From NCBI RefSeq assembly GCF_037176765.1, contig NC_090025.1, positions 75,493,545-75,557,544 on the forward strand: 64,000 bases of DNA, read 5' to 3'. A program made the translations under genes and the position numbers. Source of the stretch: Anolis sagrei (lineage: Eukaryota; Chordata; Lepidosauria; Squamata; Anolidae). The notes under the pieces are model-generated. The model did not search any database, was not told where the DNA came from, and worked only from the letters and a program-made list of their open reading frames with translations. This document shows, piece by piece, positions 54,729 through 64,000 of this stretch (positions within the stretch are counted from its first letter, which is position 1; each line of letters begins with the position of its first letter).

Positions 54729-55294
54729 CTAGAAAGAAAGAAAAAACATTTTCTTAATTTGGTTATGAAACAGCTTTAAAACTTCTGCACCAAAATGGTA
54801 AATACAAGACTGGTACATTTAGTAAAGTAAACACTTTTTATATTGTCCTTTTATACAGAGCTTATTTTTTCTCCCATTCATTAGATTTCAGATATTTTCC
54901 AAACTATAAAACATAACAAATACAGATCACCAGCAAGAACTTCAACAAGCAGACTGACAAATTAAGGCTGAATTGAAGTCCCAATATTCCATTTAACCTC
55001 AATTTTGAGACAGACGAACATAGAATTAACATGTACCACAGGTTTGGTGAATTACGATGGAACTGAAATCCAACCAGTACTTCCTCTCTCAGTGTACAAA
55101 CTGGGAGAAATGGAATTGGCCTTAACCAAGCATTTCTAAAGTATTACATATATGATTAATGTAAACACAGAACCATACAATAGATGTCATACAAACGTAT
55201 TTAGAAGTACAATCCAACAACTGATAGAAACATGACTTTTCAGAAATATGAACTCTGGATTTCAAGAAGGCTGTTTTTACATATTGATGATTTA

Positions 55295-55460
55295 ATCCAC
55301 CGGCGTCAAATTCATTTTTTACCAAGGGCCACATAAGCCTTATGGTTACCTTCAAAGGGGCATTTGTAATTTTAAGACTATATAAATTATGTTGCCTTGA
55401 CAGTGAAAGCTTCACAGGCCACATAAAATGACGTGGTGGGCCATGTGATTTAACCAATCT
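55295..55460. mobile_element. DNA transposon fragment (gggccacata family)
   Basis: caccggcgtcaaattcattt, aagggccacataagccttat and ccacataaaatgacgtggtg; probably hAT-related, ends eroded. Confidence 0.45.
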
Positions 55461-55752
55461 GATGCTATGATTTAACCAATTAGATACTACATCCCATGAC
55501 TAGAAATGCTCAAGTGCTCATAAACTGCTGCAATCCTACCTGAAACTTCAAGTCATAGATAGCCAGAGCTAAACCTTCACAGGGCCACAAGCAACAGAAA
55601 AGTATAACACAGACCTAGATACTCCAGCTATGAAGCAAAGGTATCTAGCTGGGCCAGCATACTGGAGATCCATCCTGCGCAAAGCAAGCAGAACTATGGT
55701 GAATGTCAGTCTATAACAGACAGAGGTTTTTGCCAACACAATTGACTCCATA

Positions 55753-55894
55753 GTTTGAAAAGAATTCTACCCAATCTTTTAAAAGAGGCTTTCAAGATAG
55801 GTTAATGATGAAAACTCTGAAGGAAAAACTTTGCCATATAACTCCATATTTGAGTAGAATAAACCTTAGGTTCTTACTGTACATGGAAACATAA
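55753..55894. repeat. 140-bp direct duplicate, copy 2
   Basis: gtttgaaaagaattctaccc through acatggaaacataa, same orientation as copy 1, 3.3 kb away, on the other side of DCUN1D4 exon 2. Confidence 0.8.
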
Positions 55895-55899
55895 CTGAC

Positions 55900-57555
55900 A
55901 AACATTTCTAGACCTGTGTAGAGATAAAGGTACATTAAAAGTTTTCCAGGACTCCATTTAATACAACTGAAAGTGGTATCTCACCATGGCAAAGCAACAC
56001 TGTAGCATCTTCCTGGATTAGCAGAAAATTCTGGTTTGCCTAACAGCAGTCATGGTGTCTTAACAAATTACATTATTTACTGGCAGGGTTGTTCAAAGGA
56101 TTGCGCGCCAATTTTATTTTAAGATACGCTTTTGGTAGGATCAATGGTTTTATTTTTACTTTAGGCCTAGAGGTCACTTCCCCCCTATAAATGCCATCAC
56201 ATTATTTTGTAAGAGGATATTTTCCTTGGTTCTCTTGAGCTCTCAAAACATACAAAACATAGAAGTAATGTAAGACATTTTCCATCTTCAGTAACATAAA
56301 GTTAATTTTAGCATTACAAAAAATGACATGGCATGAACAAGCCTCACTGCATGCTGATACAATTCTGGCACCTGTCTAATCCTTATAAGTATACAGACAA
56401 GATAGTACTCAGTTAGAATGATCACTCAAATTATGGCTGATGTCACAGAGGAGAAAAATGCCATGAAGTTCTGAGTTAAACTGTTCTATAGAATTAATAG
56501 GTTCTCTTTCTGTATGGCTACAATCAGCCTACTGTGGTTTTAAGAAACTACTGATTTAAGTTACATTCATTACTGGGAATGCTGTATTACTGAGAACCAG
56601 ACAATTTCTGAACTAAAGAAACACCACAGAAAGAAGGATATGTGTGTCAAACCTTTTTTGGAACATTTCCACAAAAAGAACTAAACTTTTCATGTTCATT
56701 TTAAAACGATTTTGCTCCTACTAAAGACAGCTTTCCTCAAACTCATTCTAATAAAACTAAAATATAACAGAACTCAGACTACTCAAAAAGATAGTCATAT
56801 TATTCTAGTTTCAATATGTAAGGGAAACATGAAGGAGGGATCTATGAGAACTTTCAACTGATTCACTTTGGTAAGTTCAAGTCATGCCTTCAATGCATCT
56901 AATGTGATGGACTGAAATCCACAAAAACTCATGTTAGAATGAGTTCATCTCAAAAGTTAAACTTTGCGCTACGTTTTTTCACACAAAGCAGCTAGTACTT
57001 GACATGTGATGTTACATACATTCAAGCTAGACTCCTTATGTGACCAGTAATATTTTACACAGAGCAATCTAAAAGCATCCAGCTTCAATTAATAAGAGAT
57101 TACATATTCCATAGCTAAATACAAAGATCAAACAAAATGTTGATACGTCAGATGGGCTGCAGCTAAGACTAAGATGGGCAATCTCCCATGATACGTAAAG
57201 CAGAGGGTCAGGGGTCATTTTTTTTTAGTCCTGTGGACTGCCAACAGGTTATACTGGAGATCTAGAAGTGACATCATGAAACTTTCAGCTCCAGTTTGGG
57301 GCCAATTTCCAGTTGTTTCATGATGGGTAAGCAGAAAGATATCAACCACCACATTTCAGGGAGGTTTTGAGATTTTCAAGAAAAAAATAACACACAAACC
57401 CCAAGGTCTGTCTGGAAGTTTAGGGGTATTTGGAGTGGCTTGGGTAAATCTCAAAAATGTGACCGAAGACCTTCTCCATCCCTGGTGTAGAACCATTTCA
57501 TTTCATATCAGAACCCCTCCAATGACATCAAAGTTTGGTTTCAGAATGCTCTCCA
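55900..57555. other. Probable DCUN1D4 intron 1, repeat-poor
   Basis: No clear repeat or exon seen; the short first coding exon was looked for and not found. Confidence 0.45.
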
Positions 57556-57562
57556 ACCGGAC

Positions 57563-57697
57563 CAGTGGTTCTCAACTGGTGGGTTCCCAGATATTTTGGC
57601 CTTCAATTCCCAGAAATCCTAACAGTTGGTAAACTAGCTGAGATTTCTGGGAGTTGTAAGCCAAAAAACCTGGGGACCCACAGGTTAAGAATCATTG
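57563..57697. mobile_element. Palindromic hAT MITE (135 bp) with 8-bp duplication
   Basis: cagtggttctcaactggtgg at the left and caggttaagaatcattg at the right. The interior gatttctgggagttgtaag mirrors its left half. Flanks aaccggac and aactagac agree at 6 of 8. Confidence 0.8.
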
Positions 57698-57705
57698 AAC
57701 TAGAC

Positions 57706-59125
57706 CCGTGATTACTTGACTTCTAAACAATGGTAAGCAGAATTTTATTTCAACAATATTTTGACTTTTATTTAAATGAAATGTATCATCAGTTTATTTT
57801 GCTGTTTTAATTATTTAAACTGCTGCAAATAATTGTAGATGGGAAAACAGGATGAAATATGCTGTAATAGATATGTGTTCACGTGTGTCTTCTATCTGTT
57901 ATAGCTTCAAGTAAAAGAACACAAACATCTGAAATCAGGCAGGCATATGAAGTTAACCCAGAAGATGTGTATCTTAGCTTTATTTTCGGAAGATTGCTCA
58001 ATACTATACCTAGCAATATCACAATGAGCGACACTGAAATTGAGACATGTGTATTGCACATACTGTACATCTTACATCCAGACTTTGCAGAAGTCAATGT
58101 ATTAGGCAAAATCTATATTCACTGAAATGGAGAACACTTCTGTGGCCTTCTAAAATACTTTCCATTTTCCACAATCTCGCCAAAACTTACAGTGCTCTTC
58201 CTGTGTTTCACAATTAGGAATGCCATATACGTGATTCATTTTAAATTTATATCTTGCCTTTCTATTAAAAAAGAGATCAAGACTACAAACAATAAAATAC
58301 AAGATAAAATATGCAATTATAATTTTAAAAATCACTTATAATGTCAATGGTTTTTTAAAAATACTGTAAAAAATATCAATTAGCGATTATTTCAACAAAA
58401 CTACAGTAATTTTATAGGCCAAAAGCTCATCCAACTAAGGACAACCCTGCCTTTTAGCAGGACATGAGAGCTTGATCTCTCTTAGCAAGGATATTATTCA
58501 GTGCTTGGAAGCAGGCACAAGAAACCCTCTCTTGTATTCCTATCAAACATCATGATACAGATAGAAAGGCCTCTACCAAGAATTGTATACCTAGGTAGGT
58601 TCTCATGGTAGAATGAAGTCTTTCAAAACCCTGCTGCCCAGTAAAGTAAGACTTTAAAGCCCACAACACACTCGTGAAGTATCAAACATTTTAATTAAGT
58701 GTAAATCATAAAACGAAGTTCCTTTATCAGTAGTCTAATGCGAGGTTAGTTTTGCCATTTCTGATCAGGCTTATCATACCCATTCTGCTTCTCATCTGTG
58801 CTAAATCTTAAGGTGACCAGCCAGGGACATTTTTCTAAACAAGGTAAACTGGTTCCTTTTTTCTGAATACATTTAAAACAAAAACCTTTCTTTGGATTCA
58901 TAGTAAAGCTTTGCTTTCATGCTGGAAATATTTTGCTGCCAATTAATAGACTCTCACTTGTCATCTGAACAACACTAGCTAAAATACCAAGTGTATAGCC
59001 CAAAGACCATCTAGAGGGGAAAGAGACTTCCAGAAAAGACCAATGATTTGACCCAGGGGGAGGAAAGAGTGTTAAATACATTTGGCTGGCGTGATTTTTA
59101 AGAATTCTACTCTTCCGTTGCAGTT
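57706..59125. other. Unassigned, repeat-poor sequence
   Basis: No gene or repeat recognised. Confidence 0.4.
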
Positions 59126-59129
59126 GTTA

Positions 59130-59355
59130 GAGAGGCAGCATGGTGTCATGGTTTGAGCAGTGGACTAGAACTCTGGAGACCAAGGTTTAGATCCCACTCA
59201 ACCATGAAAACCCACTGGGTGACTTTGGGCCAGTCATATACTCTTAGCCTCAGAAGAAGGTGAAGGGGGACCACTCTCTGAACAAAACTTGGTGCTCTGT
59301 CTGCCTTAAAGTCATCGTAAATGGGAAACAACATGAAGACACACAACAAATTGCA
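59130..59355 (+). mobile_element. tRNA-derived SINE, type C, near full length
   Basis: Head agaggcagcatggtgtcatg and tggactagaactctggagac with a gtttagatccca B-box-like segment; body tgggtgactttgggccagtc; tail aaacaacatgaagacacaca. Confidence 0.85.
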
Positions 59356-59359
59356 GTTG

Positions 59360-62300
59360 CTGCTGGATCCCATATAAAATGGGCAGTGGTCTTGACCCTA
59401 ATTTTCTAAGTATCATTGTCATAATGACATTTATTCCACCTGTTGTCAAGTTTTGCAACCCTCTACGCTATATTCCACCCCTTTCATGAGTTCCCCACAA
59501 GAAACCTTTGTGAAGAAAGGTTCAAGAAAGTCCCACTGTATGAGTGGCCTTCTGCTAACCTATGTTTTGTGTAGAACTCATATACGTTAAATCAAATGCA
59601 AAGGAATACAAGATTACAAGAAATAAGGATGCTTATTAAGACTTTCTGTAAAGAAAGATAAATGTAACAGATGTTTTATTTAATTAAAGAAGTTTTGTTT
59701 TATACTGATCTTCCACGGGATTTGTTCCAAGGAAAGCTCTGTAAGATGACAGTCAAAGTCCTTCAATATTAAACAGGTCTTATTCTATACCAAGACTGAA
59801 TAGCACTACAACATCAAATCAAGGTGGCAATAGCAAATCTAGAAAACTTTATTTGGACACAAGAACTATTACCTGTAATTGCTGTATAGTGTTAATTACA
59901 TACAAAGTATTTAAGTCCTAACCATGAAGCCCAATGTTAAGTGTTCCTTTGCTGTCTGTAGAGTTTGTTTGTTTTGTTTTACTCACCAGCACTCTTACTC
60001 TCTTTGTATTTCAAGAGCAGGTTGTTAAGAAAAAGAATTACAGAAGCAGCATTGATTTAAAAGCATGTGTTTTAAAAATACAAACTTAGCTGATCATGAC
60101 ATATAAAGCATAACGTCAATGATATTAATCTATTTCTATGAAAAATACTGGGGGATGAACTAAATAACGTTAACTTTACAAAGAACTGTCTGTTGTAATG
60201 CCAACCAAAATCATTCCATCTTTTTTAATCATTTGTGCCTTAGAACAATACTCAAAAAAGAATTTGGCCAGGGTGACACGTTTCAACACATGTTCAATTT
60301 TTTCTTTTCCTGAGGGAACAGGGAGTCATTTTCTAAATGAACTCCATCTTCGTTGTTTAAGAATTTGGTACAAGTAAATATTTAGTACAACTTTAAAAAA
60401 AATGAGATGCTTCACACCCCCAGAACAGATTAAAAATACTGAAGAGTCTCTTTTTGAAAGAACCGCTGAGTCATAGGTTTGAAGGTATGGCATAGTCACT
60501 ATTTCACAGTGATTTACCTTAAATCAATTATGGAAGAAGAAGGAAGCTAATGGACTCCAATATATTTTACAAGAAAGCTGATTTTAAAAGAAAATGATTC
60601 CAAACTGGCTTGCATATTCACAGCCATGTTTTGAAGTTCTATCTTCTACATATCCATTCAGTAACAAGTTCTACTGAATTCATTGAATTATCTAGTATAC
60701 ACAATTGAAACCTTTGAAGATTCTAGATTTCCTCAGATAGACATAAGCTGCACTAAATTCAGTGAAAGTTGCTTCTGACTAGGTATGTATATAATGACTA
60801 CATTACAAGATTGAGATTTTGAAATAACTGAGACCACACCTTGCACATGAGCACCACTACAACCTCAGTGACCTTCCCTGACAACCAATGCTATTGTTAA
60901 TGGTTGCTTAGAATACAGGATCCTTGCATGTGCATGAAAAGGTAAGTAAATACATCTGCATTCAAGCACACAGAGAAGCGGAGATCCAGGGCAAGATTCT
61001 CCATGAGAACATGAGTGTTGATTTAGGGTGAGAAAGAGTACTTGGGCTGCTACTTGGGGCGGAAAAGAAGAAGAGATGGGAGAATCAAACTGCTGGCAGA
61101 GAATGGAGGCAACGATTACTATACCTGTTTTGAAATAGGTTTTTGTTGGTGTAAAAAATACAGCTTCAAAATAAGTGCTTTGGCAACTGGGACTCAAAAT
61201 AGGCCTCTGCTTTGTATTCTGTGTTCTAGGCAGGCTATTTTTTTCTTTCTAACTAGCCACAAATTCTGTGGCAACCATTTGGTGGCGGCACCACTTTCTC
61301 AATCTACTATTCTATCCACAGGTCTAAAGAAGCTGCACCCCGTTGTATACTTATTCAGAGAAGCTGCACCCCTTTGTATACTTACTCAGAGGCTGCTAAC
61401 ACAAAGCTCAATTGGAATTATCTTAGTGTTGCAGAAGAATTTAAAAATTGTACTAATGACCCTAACAAAAAAACTTCCATTAATTTTGATTTGCTTACTC
61501 AGTCTAAAAAAATCCCTTTTCTGTTAAATATGTAATTTCAGATACTGCTTGTGGGTTTTCTTAACTTTATGGTGGCTTCCTTCACATTTAACATTAGGAA
61601 ACCAACATTACTTAGAAACCATTTTAACCTAACTGCTGTACTTTTTACAGACAGCAAATGGACATGTTGGAAAATATAAGATTTCATACTACAAGCTCAA
61701 GGAATTTTTGGAAACATCACAAAGACTTTCTATGCGGCTGGCCTTCAGTAGCTTGAGAAGAGCCCCTTGTTTTCAATCTTGGCTTCTAAACATAAAAAAT
61801 CCTAAAGCTTTTATCACAGAAGAAACTGAAGGGAGTTTAGTTATAATGTCACTGGGTTGGTGTAGTTTGTACTTGCATCATAACTGAAAGACAGTAACAA
61901 GGAGAAAACAAACTTACTGGGAACCAGATTGTTCTGTTCCACATAGAAACAAAGAGCTTTGCCCTTACAGCATGAAAGCCCATGTATGCATATTTACATT
62001 TGCAGAAAAATTAAACTGTGCCTGTAAATTAACTAATCTTCACCAGAAGAAGAAGGCAAGACACAGACTGAAGGTCAAAGATGCTATCAATCTGAAGATT
62101 CATTAAAGTCATGAGATAAATTTTCCAAAGCAATGTTCAAGGTTGAGGAACTACTCTTAGATCTTAAAAGAACAATAGTGATGTAGATAATGCAGCCATG
62201 TATATAAAACTTTTAAAGTTCCATCTGGGTGAACAAACAGGCTAATAAAAGGAGTAAAAGATAATATGGTCCCTCTCATGATGGTACACTTGGTAGACGG

Positions 62301-62470
62301 TATCTTTTAATATTAGCCTTTTAACAGATTAGTGATTTGAATTCTGATGATCATTGTGGAGAAGCAGGACAGCTATCTTACTCTTTAAGTACAGACCCAC
62401 AAGAACGATTTTAAAAAGGTTTGGCCTTTCTGAACACATATGAACAGAGTCATTACATGGTGTTCCTCTC
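59360..62470. other. Longest repeat-poor stretch (3.1 kb), no exon recognised
   Basis: AT-rich sequence, probably DCUN1D4 intron 1 or upstream. A short local repeat (agaagctgcaccccgttgta / agaagctgcacccctttgta) is at 61330-61380. Confidence 0.4.
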
Positions 62471-62479
62471 CAAATGTTA

Positions 62480-62880
62480 GCCCAGGTAGATGCAATGGTC
62501 AGGAGTTCTTACTTCAGCTGATCTGCCAGCTGAGCCCCTTCCTAGATTTGGAGGACCTGAATATTGTAGTGAATGCACTGGTAACCTCAAGGTTGGACTT
62601 CTGCTATGCGTTTTACATTGGGCAACCTTTGTACCAAATTCAGAAACTCCAACTGTGTTCAAAATACTGCAGCCAGATTGGTTATGGGAACATCCAGGAG
62701 TGAACATATTACATTTTTCCTAAAGTCATTCCACTGGCTGCCAATTAGTTTCCTGGCAATGTACAAGGTGTTGATTTTGACCTTTAAAGCCCTACATGGT
62801 TTGGGTCCAGGTTACCTACAGGATCACCTTCTCCCACCTTGAGCCACGAGAAGATATGGGTAAGAAATAAAACTATTATT
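62480..62880 (+). mobile_element. L2-type LINE fragment
   Basis: Plus-strand reading has LEDLNIVVNALVTSRLDFCY, FKSFHWLPISFLAMYKVLIL-type sequence and LTFKALHGLGPGYLQDHL. Confidence 0.75.
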
Positions 62881-62914
62881 ATGAGGAGTAGCTTAAAGAG
62901 CTGGGTCTGTTTAG

Positions 62915-63905
62915 CCTACAGAAGTGAACGTTGAGAAGAAACATGATGGCGTCCTTGGGCAAGGATTTCTAGAGTTGAGGGGCAGCCACCGAGAAGGTCC
63001 TCTCTTGGTCCCACCAATTGAGCTTGGGATAGGAGTGGGACCAAGAGAAGGGCCTCTTCTGAAGGTTTCAGGGACCAAGCAGGTTCATACAAGGGGATGC
63101 GGTCGGCCAAATATCCTGGACCTGAACCGTCTAAAGCAGTAGTTCTCAACCCAGGTGTTTTGGCCTACAATTTCCAGAAATCCCAGCCAGTTTACCAGCT
63201 ATTAGGATTTCTGAGAGTTGAAGGCCAAAACATCTGGGGATTCACAGGTTGAGAACTACTGGTCTAGGTTTTAAAGCACTTTGAATTGTGCCCAGAAACA
63301 GACTGGCAGCCAGTGGAACTGCTGCAACCGGGAGATTGTCTGTTCCTTGTAGCCAGCCGCAGTGAGCAACTTGACTGCATATCTTTGGATCAGCTGAAGT
63401 TTCAGAGCACTCTTCAGAGGCATCCCCACATAGTGTGTGTTACAGTAATCCAGATGGGATGTAACTAAAGTGTGTACCACAGTGACCAGATCTAGCTTCT
63501 CAAGGAACGAACATAATTGGAGCACAAGCTTTAATTGTGCAAAGGCCCTCTTGGCCACCTCAGACACCTAGGCCAGGTTCAGCACCAAGTCCAGGGGGAC
63601 CCCCAAACTGCGAAACTGTATCTTCAGAGGGAGTGAGACCCCATCCAGCACAAGCTGGATCCCTACTTCCTGGTCTGCCTTCCAACTGACCAGGAGAACC
63701 TCTATCTTGTCCGTATTAAGTTTCCATTTGTTTGCCCTCATCCAGTCCATTACTGATGACAGACACTGGTTTGGGATCAGGACAGCTTCCATGGCTTTAG
63801 ATGGAAAGGAGTAGCAGAGTTGGGTGTCATCCTCATACAGGTGGCACCGTACTCCAAAACTCCGGATGACCTCTCCCAGCGGTTTCATGAATATGTTAAA
63901 CATTC
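62915..63905 (-). mobile_element. L2-type LINE with reverse transcriptase palm region, opposite strand
   Basis: Minus-strand ORFs: MFNIFMKPLGEVIRSFGVRC then YEDDTQLCYSF, where the canonical catalytic box is YADDTQ; NKWKLNTDKIEVLL; SEVAKRAFAQLKLVLQLCSF; and LDGSGPGYLADRIPLYEPA. Interrupted by a MITE at 63137-63261. Forms a tail-to-tail pair with 62480-62880. Confidence 0.85.
63137..63261. mobile_element. Palindromic hAT MITE (125 bp) inside L2
   Basis: cagtagttctcaacccaggt at the left, caggttgagaactactg at the right. Same family as 57563-57697. Flanks gtctaaag and gtctaggt are partly matched. Confidence 0.85.
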
Positions 63906-64000
63906 AGAAGGAATGTGAAAACTTGGCTTTGGATCAAGCTTTCAAAGAACAGTGCAGTGCAATAACAGATATGGAATATTTACAATAATTATTGAACAGC

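Noticed and set aside
57883-58125. 80-codon plus-strand ORF
   Set aside because: No similarity recognised, no splice or promoter context, and its length is expected by chance in AT-rich DNA.
1-64000. CRISPR arrays, bacterial operons or phage elements
   Set aside because: Spliced vertebrate genes and vertebrate repeats throughout; the tandem repeats are a minisatellite and LINE-internal duplications without spacer structure.

Overview
The window is vertebrate genomic DNA, almost certainly from a squamate reptile, with an iguanian-type lizard the best guess. The evidence is the mix of old repeats: Sauria-type and other tRNA-headed SINEs, a 5S-rRNA-derived SINE, L2, CR1 and R4-like LINEs, Penelope-like elements, and many hAT and mariner derivatives. 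Three ordinary nuclear genes are embedded in this repeat matrix. All were recognised from translated exons and checked by splice sites and reading-frame phase.

Layout. (1) 1-6.6 kb: repeat-rich sequence, presumably SPATA18 intron 1. (2) 6635-6721 (-): first coding exon of SPATA18 (MIEAP), with a CpG-rich promoter just above it; the gene runs off the left edge. (3) 6.9-16.1 kb: the spacer between the divergent SPATA18 and SGCB promoters, with nested LINEs, SINEs and hATs, an inverted Penelope pair and a ~64-bp minisatellite (14.17-15.94 kb) ending about 430 bp above the SGCB start codon. (4) 16365-29891 (+): all six coding exons of SGCB (beta-sarcoglycan, 322 residues), followed by a probable 3.5-kb 3' UTR to about 33.4 kb. 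(5) 33.4-35.9 kb: short convergent spacer holding a deleted mariner element with an uninterrupted ORF. (6) 35.95-54.73 kb (-): DCUN1D4 from its long, repeat-free 3' UTR through ten coding exons. Only the short first coding exon was not found. (7) 54.7-64 kb: probable DCUN1D4 intron 1, repeat-poor until two L2 fragments near the right edge.

The order SPATA18 (divergent) SGCB (convergent) DCUN1D4 matches the human 4q12 neighbourhood, except that LRRC66, which lies between SGCB and DCUN1D4 in human, is not visible. The genes share no pathway: SGCB is a membrane glycoprotein of the muscle sarcoglycan complex, DCUN1D4 is a co-E3 for cullin neddylation, and SPATA18 acts in mitochondrial quality control. 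No undescribed gene system was found. The most unusual features are transposon-derived: the mariner derivative with a 173-codon ORF that keeps DNA-binding sequence but has lost the catalytic core, a young-looking mariner-type element with a perfect internal hairpin, the minisatellite at the SGCB promoter, a 109-bp tandem amplification inside a CR1 3' end, and SPIN-like hAT segments. All family names come from recall of sequence and protein motifs; no database search was possible.
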